Shown: positions 23,441-32,863 of the stretch, piece after piece | Layout: each line of letters starts with the position of its first letter | Numbering within the stretch: position 1 is the first letter of the stretch | DNA from: Scatosoma sp045644545 | GTDB taxonomy: Bacteria; Bacillota; Clostridia; Christensenellales; Borkfalkiaceae | Assembly (NCBI GenBank): GCA_045644545.1 | Contig: JAZRHC010000009.1 | Coordinates: 1-64,000, forward strand | Direction: 5' to 3' | DNA: 64,000 nucleotides | The notes under the pieces: generated by a model | Told to the model about the DNA's origin: nothing | The model's database searches: none | What the model saw: only the letters and a program-made list of their open reading frames with translations | Program-made: the position numbers and the translations under genes

Positions 23441-24135
23441 CTGAACACCTCCCTGAACAATTCGTCGATCGTTTTTCCTTCGCGTTCGCGCACGTCCGAA
23501 GTTTTGCCTTCGAGCACGATATTGCCTTGTTTTAAAAACAACACGTAATCGAGATATTCTTCGATCTCCGAAATCAAATGCGTGCTTAAAATCATCGTGG
23601 CGTTCGCGCTTTTATGCGCGAGAATGGTTTTCATTATGTATTCGCGCGCGGCGGGGTCTACGCCCGCGATCGGCTCGTCGAGGATATAGAGCTTTGCGTT
23701 TCTAGAAAGCGTTAAAACGAGGGAGAGCTTTTCCTTCGTGCCCTTCGACAGCGTTTTGATCTTTTGCTTGAACGGTACGCCGAGTTCTAAGAGCATTTGC
23801 TCGGCTTTGGCTTTATCGAAATCCAAAAAGAAATCGTAGAAATATTCGATTTCTTGCTGAACGGTGTAGCCCTGATTCAAAGAATGTGCGTCGGACAAAT
23901 ACGACGTGAGCGCTTTGGTTTCTACGCCGATGGGATAGCCTGCGATCCTGCATTGTCCTTCCGTGGGCGTTAAAAGCCCCATCAAAAGCTTGATAAGGGT
24001 GGTTTTCCCGCTCCCGTTCGGACCTAAAAGTCCTACGATCCCGCCCGCGTCGGGCACGGAAAGGTTTACCGCGTTGAGCGCGGTAATTTCGCCGTAGCGT
24101 TTGGTGAGATTCCGACATTCCACGATATTTTCCAT
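23431..24135 (-). CDS. ABC transporter ATP-binding protein
   Basis: A 234-aa ATPase with Walker A GPNGSGKTT, signature LSKGTKEKLSL, Walker B LYILDEPIAGVDP and H-loop LSTHLISEIEE. The signature is the variant SKG form seen in BcrA/YtrB-type exporters. It pairs with the overlapping permease. The pair lies between ftsY and trmD, where many Firmicutes carry ffh, rpsP and rimM. Confidence 0.9.
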   Translation of the reverse strand: MENIVECRNLTKRYGEITALNAVNLSVPDAGGIVGLLGPNGSGKTTLIKLLMGLLTPTEGQCRIAGYPIGVETKALTSYLSDAHSLNQGYTVQQEIEYFYDFFLDFDKAKAEQMLLELGVPFKQKIKTLSKGTKEKLSLVLTLSRNAKLYILDEPIAGVDPAAREYIMKTILAHKSANATMILSTHLISEIEEYLDYVLFLKQGNIVLEGKTSDVREREGKTIDELFREVFRWM

Positions 24136-24183
24136 AGCGTTTCCTCCTTTTTTTATTTCAACGCGTACACGGTATGCCCGTTT

Positions 24184-25080
24184 TTATAAAATCGCGTCTA
24201 CGAACTCCTCGGGGTTGAAATATTCGAGGTCGTCCATTTTCTCGCCTACGCCCGCGTATAATACGGGCAAAGAAAGCTCTTCTGCGAGCGAGAAGATAAA
24301 GCCGCCCTTCGCCGTGCCGTCGAGCTTGGTTAAAACGATCCCGTCGAGCTCCACCGCTTCGTCAAATACCCGCGCTTGATTGACGGCGTTCTGACCCGTC
24401 GTGGCGTCGAGGACGAGGAGCTTTAAAAAGTCGGCTTCGGGGTATTCGCGCGTAACTACGCGATCCATTTTCCGCAGCTCGTTCATTAGGTTTTCCTTGA
24501 CGTGGAGTCTGCCCGCCGTGTCTACGATCACGACGTCCGTTTTCTTGGCTTTCGCCGAGGATACTGCGTCGAAGATGACCGCCGCTGGGTCGCTCCCTTC
24601 TTCGTGCTTAACCAGCCTGACCTTAGCACGTTCCGCCCAAACGGCGAGCTGTTCGCTTGCCGCCGCGCGGAAGGTATCCGCCGCCGCGACGGTAACCGTT
24701 TTGCCCTTTTGCAGGAAATGGTTGGCGAGCTTGCCGACGGTGGTCGTTTTGCCAACGCCGTTGACCCCTACGAGCATTAACACGCAAGGATAGGACGGTT
24801 CTTCCACCTCCGCTTCCGTTAAAATATCGACGAGGATACCGCGAAGCAGAGAGGTGACGTACGCTTCGTCTTTGAGTTTTTCTTCGATCGCTTGTTTTTT
24901 TACGCGATTAACCACCTCCGCCGCCGTCGAAACGGACACGTCGGAAGAGATTAAAAGTTCTTCGAGCTCGTCGTAGAACTCGTTGCCGAGCTTGTTTTTG
25001 GAAAAGAGTACGCGCAGTTTTTCCGAGAAATTTGCCTTGGTTTTTTTGAGCGCGCCGAAAAGTTTACCGAATATTCCCAT
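24184..25080 (-). CDS. ftsY: Signal recognition particle receptor FtsY
   Basis: SRP receptor GTPase that docks ribosome-SRP complexes at the membrane. It has 298 aa from ATG 25080 (MGIFGKLFGALKKTK; GGA ribosome site); a longer frame to 25116 lacks support. A short helical N domain is followed by the G domain with GVNGVGKTTTVGKLA, DTAGRLH and TKLDGTAKGG. It follows smc; ffh is not in the window. Confidence 0.96.
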   Translation of the reverse strand: MGIFGKLFGALKKTKANFSEKLRVLFSKNKLGNEFYDELEELLISSDVSVSTAAEVVNRVKKQAIEEKLKDEAYVTSLLRGILVDILTEAEVEEPSYPCVLMLVGVNGVGKTTTVGKLANHFLQKGKTVTVAAADTFRAAASEQLAVWAERAKVRLVKHEEGSDPAAVIFDAVSSAKAKKTDVVIVDTAGRLHVKENLMNELRKMDRVVTREYPEADFLKLLVLDATTGQNAVNQARVFDEAVELDGIVLTKLDGTAKGGFIFSLAEELSLPVLYAGVGEKMDDLEYFNPEEFVDAIL

Positions 25081-25144
25081 AGCTTTCCTTTTTACGATTT
25101 TCCTCCTTTCGAGCAAACGGAAAGGAGGAAAGTTGCGTTTCGTT

Positions 25145-28100
25145 TTATTCGACCGTACCCGCGCCGAGCCGCGTTTCCACTTCCGCGAGCTTGACCGAAA
25201 CGATCTTGGACACGCCTTTTTCCTGCATCGTGACGCCGAACAGGGAATCCGCTTGGTTCATCGTGGGTTTTCTGTGCGTAATCACGATAAACTGCGTGTC
25301 GAGAGCGAATTTTTTAAGGTAGGTGGCGAATCTATCTACGTTCGCGTCGTCGAGCGCCGCCTCGATTTCGTCGAGGATACAGAACGGCATCGGGTGAGAT
25401 TTTAAGATCGCGAACAAAATCGCGATTGCCGTGAGCGCTTGCTCGCCGCCCGAAAGAAGCGAGATCTTCGCGAGCTTTTTCCCGGGAGGGCAAGCGATAA
25501 TTTCCACGCCCGCGTTCAGGGGGTCTTCCCCTTCCTCGTAGTCCATTTGAAGCTCTGCTTTGCCGCCGCCGAAAAGTTCTTTAAACGTCGTTTTGAAGTT
25601 TTCGTTGATGACCGCGAAGCCCTCGTCGAAGATGCGGAGCATTTCGCCGCGAATGTCACCCAGCGCGCTCGAAAGATCGTCGATCGCCTTTTGCAGGTCG
25701 TCGCGCTGGGCGACCATTTCTTCATAGTGCGCGCGCTCGTCGTCGTATTCCTCGACCGCGTTCGGATTGACCGCGCCGAGCATCGTGATATTGCGCTTTA
25801 ACGCGGTGATATTCGCCGTCGCTTCGTCGATATTGAACGGCGTTTTGCGATAGGCAAGACAGCCCTCGTAGTCGAGCTCGTACGCCTCTTCCATTCGAAG
25901 GCGAAGGTTTTCGAGGTTGGTGTCGATCTTACTGATCTCGATTTCGCATTTATACCGCTTGTCCGAACGCTTGGTAAGCTCTTCTTGGAGCTGCGTTTTT
26001 TCTTCGTCGAGCGCGATTTGCGAGGCGTTCAGCTCGTCCTTTTGCTTGGTCACCTTTTCGATCTCCGCTTCGACCGCCGCCACCGCCGCTTTTTCCTCGT
26101 CGGTGAGTTCCTTTTCGTCGGCTTCCGTTTCGAGCATAGAAAGGCGAGTTTCCGCTTCCGATTTCTCGCGTTCCATTTCCACGAGCTTTTTCACGAGCTC
26201 GTCCTTTTCTTTCGTCAAACGAATGACGTCCGCCGTCTGCTTTTCGATTCCCGCGGAGAGCGCGCTCATTTCGATTTCAAGTTCGTGGAGCTTTTTCGCC
26301 TTTTCGTCGCGTTCTTCCTTGAATTTATCCGTCTGCGATTTTTGCGATTCGAGTTCCTTCGCCGCCGTTTCGCGCAAGGTGTTAAGCTGTTCTTCGCTCT
26401 GCGAGGAATCCGTTTCCTCCCGTTCGAGCGCCGTTAAGCGGACTTTCGCTTCTTTGAGCGCGTCGCGGTAGAATTCAAGGTCGGTTTCCGTTTCGGAAAG
26501 CTGACTCGTGATCGCCGTTTCGCGCTGAGTGAGCGCGGCGATTTCGTTGTTCGCGTCCTGATATTTTTCACGGAGTTTTTCGAGCTTTGCCTTCGCTTCC
26601 GCTTTTTCGCGTTCGCTACTCGCGATCGCCGATTCGAGTTTTTCAATGTATTTCTTTTTGCGGACGATATTTTCTCTGCATTCTTGAATTTTACGCTCGT
26701 TGGAAAGGAGCGAGCCCGCGTCGCGGTGGCGACTGCCGCCCGTCATTGCGCCGCTCGCCATAACCGTGTCGCCCTCTAAGGTTACGATCTTGAAGGCGTT
26801 GCCGTATTTTTTCGCGATCGCCGTCGCGTTGGCGATATTGTCGCAAATGAGCGTGTTGCCGAGAAGGTTGGAAATGACGTTATAATAATAACTATCGTAT
26901 TTCACCAGCTCGGTGGCAAGCCCCATCGCGCCGCGTTCGCCTATTGCGTAGCGAATTTCGCGGTTGTCGGGGCGGGGCTTCATACTCTCGACGGGCAGAA
27001 AGGTGACGATACCGCCGTTGGTGCGCTTTAAGTATTCGATCAGATAACGCGCGTCGTCCGCCGTCGGCGTGACGATATTTTGCATCGCGCCGCCAAACGC
27101 CGTTTCTATCGCCGTTTCGTATTTTTGCTCGGTCGTCACGATATCCGCAAGCGCGCCGCGCAGGTGTTTTGCCACCTCGGGGTTGGTTTTGGACACCGAT
27201 AATAATCGGCGCACCGAATCTTTATAGCCCTCGAAGCGGTTTTTCATACTCAGGTGCATTTCCAGCTTTTCTTCGAGGGAAGCGATTTGACCTTTCGTGT
27301 TGAACAAGTCCTGCGTGAAGTCGTTGATCGTGAGCTCCATTTCCGCGAACTCTTCTTCGAGCTCGGTCTGCTCTTTCGCGCCCGTCGCCGTGAAGTCTTT
27401 GAGTCGTTTCATATCCTTTCGGACAGCCGAAAGCTCGTCTTCGAGGCGTTCTTTTCTTTGTTCGACCTTTTCGAGCGCGGCGGTGAGCTCGGCGATTTTT
27501 TCCTTCGCCGCTTCCTTCCGCGCGGAGAGCGTGCCCAAATTCTTTTTGAGCTCGGATAAGTTTTCCGCGGACGAAAGCTGATTTAAGCGGTTTTCGTCGG
27601 AAAGGCGTTCAAAGACCGCGATCTTACTATCGAGCGCCGCGACCGCCGAACGCAAAATATCCGTTTCCGTTTCGAGCTCGGAAAGGCGGGCTTCGTCCTG
27701 CGCCGTCTTTTGGCTCGTGCGCGCGATTTCGTCGGATATCTCGTTAATACGGCTCTTGCCGTTTTCGATCGCTTCCGAAGATACGGTGAGCTGATTTCTG
27801 TACGTCGCGATACGCTCTTTGACGAGTTTGAGCTCGCCGTCCTTTCTTTCGTTGCCGACGGAGAGTTCCAAACGCTTGTCCTGCAAATCGGTGAGGGCGG
27901 CGTCCGCCGCCGCGATCTTGTCGCGGTTTTCGTCCGTCTGGCGGTTGATGCGCTCGATCTTCGTGTTTAAATCGATAATTTTATCGGAAATGGCGGCAAT
28001 GTCCTTTTTGAACTTGCTCTTTTCCTCTTCCGCGTTTTCGTAGCGGTAAATATAAGTATTCGCCTCGTCGATTTTCAGCTCGTCCGCGTAAATTTTATAT

Positions 28101-28741
28101 TTTCTCGCCGCTTCCGCTTGCTTGCTCAACGGCCCTAAGCGGCGTTCGGCTTCGTCGATACGCTGGCGGTAGACGAACAAATTGTCGTTGGCGTCGCCGA
28201 TCTTGCGTTCGATTTCTTGCTTTCTCTGCTTAAAGACCATCAAGCCCATCGCTTCTTCGAAAATAAGGCGACGATCCTCCGCGCGCGAGTTCATAATCTG
28301 CGCGACCTTGCCCTGCCCGATAATCGAATAGCCTTCCTTCCCTAAGCCGATGCCGTGAAATAAATTCACGAGGTCGATACGGCGGCTGGGTTGTCCGTTG
28401 ATTAAGTATTTGCTTTCGCCCGTGCGGGAAAGGCGACGGGTCATTGACACTTCCGTTAAATCGAGGTCGAAAATCTTGTTCGTGTTGTCGAACACGAGGG
28501 TAACTTCGCAAAACGAATGAGGTTTCCTAAAATCCGTACCCCCGAAAATAACGTCCTGCATATTCGTGCCGCGCAAAGATTTTGCCGACTGCTCCCCGAG
28601 CACCCAACGCACCGCGTCGGCGACGTTACTTTTTCCGCAACCGTTCGGGCCTACGATACAGGTTACCCCTTCGTCGAAGCGAATGGTCGTTTTGTCGGCG
28701 AAAGACTTAAAGCCGACGAGTTGTATTTCCTTTAAATCCAA
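25145..28741 (-). CDS. smc: Chromosome partition protein Smc
   Basis: Condensin ATPase for chromosome compaction and segregation. It has 1198 aa, full length: Walker A GPNGCGKSNVADAV near residue 32, two long coiled coils rich in E/K (about 170-500 and 670-1020), a hinge around 510-660, and the C-terminal signature LSGGEQALTAIAILFA with Walker B FCILDEIEAALDDANV. It follows rnc by 12 nt in the conserved plsX-rnc-smc-ftsY order. Confidence 0.98.
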   Translation of the reverse strand: MDLKEIQLVGFKSFADKTTIRFDEGVTCIVGPNGCGKSNVADAVRWVLGEQSAKSLRGTNMQDVIFGGTDFRKPHSFCEVTLVFDNTNKIFDLDLTEVSMTRRLSRTGESKYLINGQPSRRIDLVNLFHGIGLGKEGYSIIGQGKVAQIMNSRAEDRRLIFEEAMGLMVFKQRKQEIERKIGDANDNLFVYRQRIDEAERRLGPLSKQAEAARKYKIYADELKIDEANTYIYRYENAEEEKSKFKKDIAAISDKIIDLNTKIERINRQTDENRDKIAAADAALTDLQDKRLELSVGNERKDGELKLVKERIATYRNQLTVSSEAIENGKSRINEISDEIARTSQKTAQDEARLSELETETDILRSAVAALDSKIAVFERLSDENRLNQLSSAENLSELKKNLGTLSARKEAAKEKIAELTAALEKVEQRKERLEDELSAVRKDMKRLKDFTATGAKEQTELEEEFAEMELTINDFTQDLFNTKGQIASLEEKLEMHLSMKNRFEGYKDSVRRLLSVSKTNPEVAKHLRGALADIVTTEQKYETAIETAFGGAMQNIVTPTADDARYLIEYLKRTNGGIVTFLPVESMKPRPDNREIRYAIGERGAMGLATELVKYDSYYYNVISNLLGNTLICDNIANATAIAKKYGNAFKIVTLEGDTVMASGAMTGGSRHRDAGSLLSNERKIQECRENIVRKKKYIEKLESAIASSEREKAEAKAKLEKLREKYQDANNEIAALTQRETAITSQLSETETDLEFYRDALKEAKVRLTALEREETDSSQSEEQLNTLRETAAKELESQKSQTDKFKEERDEKAKKLHELEIEMSALSAGIEKQTADVIRLTKEKDELVKKLVEMEREKSEAETRLSMLETEADEKELTDEEKAAVAAVEAEIEKVTKQKDELNASQIALDEEKTQLQEELTKRSDKRYKCEIEISKIDTNLENLRLRMEEAYELDYEGCLAYRKTPFNIDEATANITALKRNITMLGAVNPNAVEEYDDERAHYEEMVAQRDDLQKAIDDLSSALGDIRGEMLRIFDEGFAVINENFKTTFKELFGGGKAELQMDYEEGEDPLNAGVEIIACPPGKKLAKISLLSGGEQALTAIAILFAILKSHPMPFCILDEIEAALDDANVDRFATYLKKFALDTQFIVITHRKPTMNQADSLFGVTMQEKGVSKIVSVKLAEVETRLGAGTVE

Positions 28742-28753
28742 AGTCGTTACTCC

Positions 28754-29425
28754 TTACTTTTTATCCGTGTTTGCGTTCTCTTTTGCTTTCAGCGTTTGCA
28801 AAAGAAGCTTTGCCGCTTGCTGCTCGGCTTTTTTCTCACTCGCTCCCTCGCCGAAAGCGGTCGCGCCGTCCGCGCGTGCGGTGGCGAGAAAGGTGGGGGC
28901 GTGGTCTTGTCCGCGCTTTTGCCCTTCGTAGGTCGGGAGCGGGAGTCCGCGTTTTTGCAGGTATTCCTGCAACGCGCTTTTATAGTTTTCTTGCCGTTCC
29001 GCCGCTTTCGGGTAGTTGGCAAGGACGAATTTTTCCGCTTCTTTTAACCCGCCGTCGAGATAGATCGCGGCGACGAGCGTTTCGTAGAGGCTTGACACCG
29101 TTTTTTTGCCGATATTCGAAGCGGCTTTACCGAAAAATCGCAAATATTTTTTCAGCTCCAAGCGTTCGGCTTCTTCGTAGAGCGCGTCCAAGCAAACGAG
29201 CTTTTGCCGTTCCTTCGTCAGCTCTCCTTCCGCTTTTTCCCCTTCTTCGAAATATTGCTTTTGCGACACGATCAGCTCTAAAACGGAATCGCCTAAATAT
29301 TCCATACGCTCGTTGCTTTCCCCGCCGTATTTTTCCGCGTACGAGGAATGTGTGAACGCCGTTTTTAAAAGGCTTTGATCGCGAAAGGTGTAGCCGACGG
29401 CTCGTTCAAGGCGGTCAAAGCTCAT
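28754..29425 (-). CDS. rnc: Ribonuclease III
   Basis: Double-strand-specific RNase for rRNA and mRNA processing. It has 223 aa. The catalytic signature ERMEYLGDSVLELIV is near residues 40-54, preceded by FTHSSYAEKYGG. A dsRNA-binding domain is at about 150-215 (YKSALQEYLQKRGLPLPTYE). Its ATG overlaps the plsX stop by 4 nt. The usual acpP between plsX and rnc is missing. Confidence 0.96.
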   Translation of the reverse strand: MSFDRLERAVGYTFRDQSLLKTAFTHSSYAEKYGGESNERMEYLGDSVLELIVSQKQYFEEGEKAEGELTKERQKLVCLDALYEEAERLELKKYLRFFGKAASNIGKKTVSSLYETLVAAIYLDGGLKEAEKFVLANYPKAAERQENYKSALQEYLQKRGLPLPTYEGQKRGQDHAPTFLATARADGATAFGEGASEKKAEQQAAKLLLQTLKAKENANTDKK

Positions 29426-30465
29426 TCGCTTTTTCCCTCAGCCGCGGGCGCGGCGAGCTCTAAATTAACCTTATCGAGCATCGTTTTCATTTTGCCGAGC
29501 ATATCCCCGCGCACGGCGTTTAAGGCTTGGTTTATGCAGATTGCAAAGCCCTTTGCCTTGGCGTTGCCGTGCACCTTTACCACCGTTTTTTGAAGCCCTA
29601 AGAACATCGCGCCGCCGAGCTTTTCATAGTCGAGATTTTTGCGAATATTGCCGACGATATCCTTGACGAGCAAATAGCGAAGCTTGGTAAAGAGATTGCG
29701 CTTAAACTGCTTTTTCATAATCGTGCTGATCGCTTTTCCACAGCCTTCTACGGATTTAAGCGCGATATTGCCCGTGTAGCCGTCCGCGATCGTGACGTCG
29801 ATTTCGCCGAGCATAATATCCCTGCCCTCGATATTGCCTTTATAGTTAAGGCAATCCGTCTTTTTGAGCATAGCGTGGGCTTCTTGATGCACTTGATCGC
29901 CCTTATGATCCTCCGTGCCGTTGTTCAAAAGCCCGCAGACGGGGCTTTCGATCCCATACGCCGCCTGTGCGTACGCGCTCGCCATAATGCCGAAATGCAC
30001 GAGGTGAAGGGGCTTACATTCAAGGTTTGCCCCGCAATCGCAAAGGAGGGTGCCCGTGCCTTTTAAGTTGGGAATAAGCGGACAGAGCGCGGGGCGGGAT
30101 ACCCCTTTCAATCTGCCGATTTTCAGCACGCCCGCGGTGAGCACCGCGCCCGTGGAAGCCGAGCAAACGAGCGCGTCCGCTTTGTCTTCTTTCAAAAGAT
30201 TGCAAGCGACGACCAGCGAGGAATCCTTTTTGGTTTTCACCGCTTTCGTGGGAACTTCCTCCATACCGATCACTTCGGTGGTGTGAACGACCTCCACGCG
30301 GGATGTATCGTAGGTGAGCGTTTGCAAAACCGCGTTGATTTGAAGCTCGTCGCCGACTAAGATCAGCGACATATCGGAATTCTCGTTGAGCGCGAGAATA
30401 GAGCCTTTTACCTGTTCGTCGGGCGCGTAGTCGCCGCCCATCGCGTCGATAACGATTCTTATCAT
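29422..30465 (-). CDS. plsX: Phosphate acyltransferase PlsX
   Basis: Makes acyl-phosphate from acyl-ACP, the first step of phospholipid synthesis through PlsY. It has 347 aa. MIRIVIDAMGGDYAPDEQVKG is the family N-terminus; ALVCSASTGAVLTAG and DGYTGNIALKSVEG are further landmarks. It starts 10 nt after asnS and is coupled to rnc. fapR and other lipid genes are not beside it. Confidence 0.95.
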   Translation of the reverse strand: MIRIVIDAMGGDYAPDEQVKGSILALNENSDMSLILVGDELQINAVLQTLTYDTSRVEVVHTTEVIGMEEVPTKAVKTKKDSSLVVACNLLKEDKADALVCSASTGAVLTAGVLKIGRLKGVSRPALCPLIPNLKGTGTLLCDCGANLECKPLHLVHFGIMASAYAQAAYGIESPVCGLLNNGTEDHKGDQVHQEAHAMLKKTDCLNYKGNIEGRDIMLGEIDVTIADGYTGNIALKSVEGCGKAISTIMKKQFKRNLFTKLRYLLVKDIVGNIRKNLDYEKLGGAMFLGLQKTVVKVHGNAKAKGFAICINQALNAVRGDMLGKMKTMLDKVNLELAAPAAEGKSE

Positions 30466-30475
30466 AGTTTTCTCC

Positions 30476-31867
30476 TTAGTATTCGAGGTTGGATACGGTG
30501 CGAGGGAAGGGGATCACGTCGCGAATGTTCGCGATACCCGTTAAATACATTATCATTCTTTCAAAGCCCAGCCCAAAGCCGCTGTGCGTCGTACCGCCGT
30601 ATTTGCGCAAATTTAAGTACCACGAATAATCCTCGGGATTCATACCGAGCTCTTGAATACGGGCGACGAGCTTATCGTAGTTTTCCTCTCTTTGCGAGCC
30701 GCCGACGAGCTCCCCGATACCGGGCACGAGCAAGTCCGCCGCCGCAACCGTTTTGCCGTCGGGATTTTGCTTCATATAAAACGCCTTGATCTCCTTGGGA
30801 TAATCGGTGAGGAATACCGGCTTTTTATACACGGTTTCCGTGAGGAAACGTTCGTGTTCGCTTTGCAGGTCTTTCCCCCAGTAGATATTCTTATCGTCGA
30901 ATTTATCCGCGTTTCGTTTCAAAATTTCGATCGCTTCCGTGTAGGTCAAGCGCACGAAGGCGTTTTCGGAAACGTTTTTGAGCCGATCGAGCAAGCCTTT
31001 ATCCACGAATTGATTGAGGAAATTCAGCTCGTCCTTACACGTTTGAGAAACGTAGTCGATCACGAATTTGACCATCGCTTCGGCGATATCCATATCGCCT
31101 GCCAGATCGCAAAACGCCATTTCGGGCTCGATCATCCAAAATTCCGCGGCGTGGCGCGCCGTGTTGGAATGTTCTGCGCGGAAGGTCGGACCGAAGGTGT
31201 AGACGTTGCCGAACGCCATCGCGTAGGTTTCCGCGTTTAACTGACCCGAAACGGTCAAGGAAGCTTTTTTGCCGAAGAAGTCCTTTTTATAATCGATATC
31301 CTTCCCCTTTGCCATTTCTTCGGGAGAAAGAGTCGTAACCTGAAACATCGCGCCCGCGCCTTCGCAGTCGCTCCCCGTGATGATGGGGGTGTGCACGTAA
31401 ACGAAGCCGCGATCGTTGAAGAATTTATGAATGGCGAACGCCGCCTGACTCCTGATTCTAAACGCCGCGCCGAAAAGGTTGGTGCGGGGGCGAAGATAGG
31501 CGATCTCGCGGAGGAATTCCACGGTGTGGCGTTTCTTTTGCAAGGGATAGTCGGGCGTGGATTCCCCTTCCACCTTGATTTCCTGCGCCTTGATTTCGTA
31601 GGGTTGTTTGTTTTCGGGGGTCAAAACGACTTCGCCCGTGATAACGAGCGCCGCGCCGACGTTCTGGCGGGCGATCTCGTCGTAGTTTGCAAGGCGGTCG
31701 CGCTCGAACACGATCTGCGTGTTTTTAAAACAGCTTCCGTCGTTGAGTTCGATAAAGCCGAAGGCTTTGGAATCGCGGATACTTTTCGCCCAGCCCGCGA
31801 CGACGACGGTTTTGCCGCCGAAGCAAGAGATTTTTTCGTTGAGGTTTTTGAGTTGAATTCTGTCCAT
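30476..31867 (-). CDS. asnS: Asparaginyl-tRNA synthetase
   Basis: Charges tRNA-Asn. It has 463 aa: an N-terminal OB-fold anticodon domain (about 1-110) and a class IIb catalytic core. TFRAEHSNTARHAAEFWMIE is motif 2, and GFGLGFERMIMYLTGIANIRD near the end is motif 3. The family's FLREIAYLRPRTN is also clear. It has its own promoter and a hairpin leader, and is followed by plsX. Confidence 0.97.
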   Translation of the reverse strand: MDRIQLKNLNEKISCFGGKTVVVAGWAKSIRDSKAFGFIELNDGSCFKNTQIVFERDRLANYDEIARQNVGAALVITGEVVLTPENKQPYEIKAQEIKVEGESTPDYPLQKKRHTVEFLREIAYLRPRTNLFGAAFRIRSQAAFAIHKFFNDRGFVYVHTPIITGSDCEGAGAMFQVTTLSPEEMAKGKDIDYKKDFFGKKASLTVSGQLNAETYAMAFGNVYTFGPTFRAEHSNTARHAAEFWMIEPEMAFCDLAGDMDIAEAMVKFVIDYVSQTCKDELNFLNQFVDKGLLDRLKNVSENAFVRLTYTEAIEILKRNADKFDDKNIYWGKDLQSEHERFLTETVYKKPVFLTDYPKEIKAFYMKQNPDGKTVAAADLLVPGIGELVGGSQREENYDKLVARIQELGMNPEDYSWYLNLRKYGGTTHSGFGLGFERMIMYLTGIANIRDVIPFPRTVSNLEY

Positions 31868-31884
31868 AATGCGTTACCGTTTAA

Positions 31885-31925
31885 AAGGAAAAGCAAAGGT
31901 TTTCGTCTTTCGACGCTTTTCCTTA
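31885..31925 (-). promoter_or_regulatory. Hairpin in the asnS 5' leader
   Basis: AAGGAAAAGC and GCTTTTCCTT form a 10-bp perfect stem around about 20 nt that hold a smaller GTC-GAAA-GAC stem. It lies between the promoter and the asnS start. I recognise no T-box or other known leader, so a regulatory role is only possible. Confidence 0.45.
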
Positions 31926-31940
31926 TATTTTATCTTTTTT

Positions 31941-31969
31941 ATTATAACATTTTTTCCTAAAAAAGACAA
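31941..31969 (-). promoter_or_regulatory. sigma-A promoter of asnS
   Basis: Minus strand: -35 TTGTCT (31964-31969), a 17-bp spacer, -10 TATAAT (31941-31946). It starts just before the vanW stop at 31975 and drives asnS and probably plsX-rnc-smc-ftsY. Confidence 0.8.
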
Positions 31970-31974
31970 TCGTT

Positions 31975-32790
31975 TCACGGCATTTTCTTTGTCGCAAAAG
32001 GGATTTTTTTGCCGACGATCGCGCGGACGGGCGCGTAGGTATCTTCGCGCAGTTTTTTTCGCTCTATAAGCACGCCGCCTCGATAGCGCAAAAGATAAGC
32101 CGCGCTTTGCGCGCCGTTTTGAGCGTAGCGCAAAATTCCCTCCTCGCCCTCCTTTTCGATAGGCTCGCCCGCTTCTATCTCTTGCAAGAGCTCCGATTCG
32201 ACGGAATAGGTATCCTTCAACGCTTTACCAAAGACCTTGCACGCGAGCGCGCCGTTTTCGGCTTTTACAAAAAAAGTGACGGCGAAGGAATAGGGATTGT
32301 ATATTTTCAGATCGCTGAACGCGGACACCATCGCGTCGCGGGAGAGCGGAACGTAGGAAACGCGCAGGGAATGAGGGTGAAATTCGGTGACGGTGAGCCC
32401 CGCCAAGATCGCCGCGTTATAGAGCGTGGTGCTCACCTGACACACGCCCCCGCCCACGCCTTGCACGAATTCGCCTTGAAAGATGACCTTCGCCGTTTTA
32501 TAGCCCGCCTTTTCCGTGCGCTCCCCTACCGTTTGGTTGAAGGAAAAATCGCCGTAGGCTTGCAGGGTGATCCCGTTGATACGGGAAGAAGAAAGGGTGA
32601 TATTCTCGCACCTGCCCCCGTCGTTTTGGTTATAATAGGTGGTATACGCCGACATTTTTTCAAGAGCAGAGGAAGGGGCGACAAAAGTCGAGGAAAGGGA
32701 ATCCCCCCTTTGATTCCCCCCTTTGACAAGGGGGGCAGCGGGCGCGGAGAAAAGAAGCGCGCAACAAAGAGTAAGTATTCGGTTTTTCAT
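31975..32790 (-). CDS. VanW-family exported protein
   Basis: A 271-aa VanW-like protein with an N-terminal signal peptide (ILTLCCALLFSAPAAP) and the VanW domain (about 60-200): FSFNQTVGERTEKAGYKTA, then VQGVGGGVCQVSTTLYNAAI. VanW proteins often occur beside wall genes; their activity is not well known. Just after the signal, APLVKGGNQRGDS is encoded by a palindromic G/C repeat that looks inserted (see findings). It starts 73 nt after recF. Confidence 0.9.
   Translation of the reverse strand: MKNRILTLCCALLFSAPAAPLVKGGNQRGDSLSSTFVAPSSALEKMSAYTTYYNQNDGGRCENITLSSSRINGITLQAYGDFSFNQTVGERTEKAGYKTAKVIFQGEFVQGVGGGVCQVSTTLYNAAILAGLTVTEFHPHSLRVSYVPLSRDAMVSAFSDLKIYNPYSFAVTFFVKAENGALACKVFGKALKDTYSVESELLQEIEAGEPIEKEGEEGILRYAQNGAQSAAYLLRYRGGVLIERKKLREDTYAPVRAIVGKKIPFATKKMP
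32694..32745. repeat. Palindromic repeat fragment inside the vanW coding sequence
   Basis: Blocks AATCCCCCCTTT and ATTCCCCCCTTT followed by GACAAGGGGGGCAGC form an inverted repeat (CCCCCCTT-TGAC-AAGGGGGG). It resembles dispersed intergenic repeats of other bacteria and keeps the reading frame. Confidence 0.6.
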
Positions 32791-32810
32791 AGCTTCCTCC
32801 CTTTACAAAG

Positions 32811-32836
32811 AAAAACGGCGACGGAGCTCCGTCGCC
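32811..32836 (-). terminator. Terminator after recF
   Basis: The perfect 20-bp palindrome GGCGACGG-AGCT-CCGTCGCC (32817-32836) is followed on the minus strand by GTTTTTC. It lies between recF and vanW. Confidence 0.7.
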
Positions 32837-32863
32837 TTACAGTATGCGTATTTTCCCGCCCGT

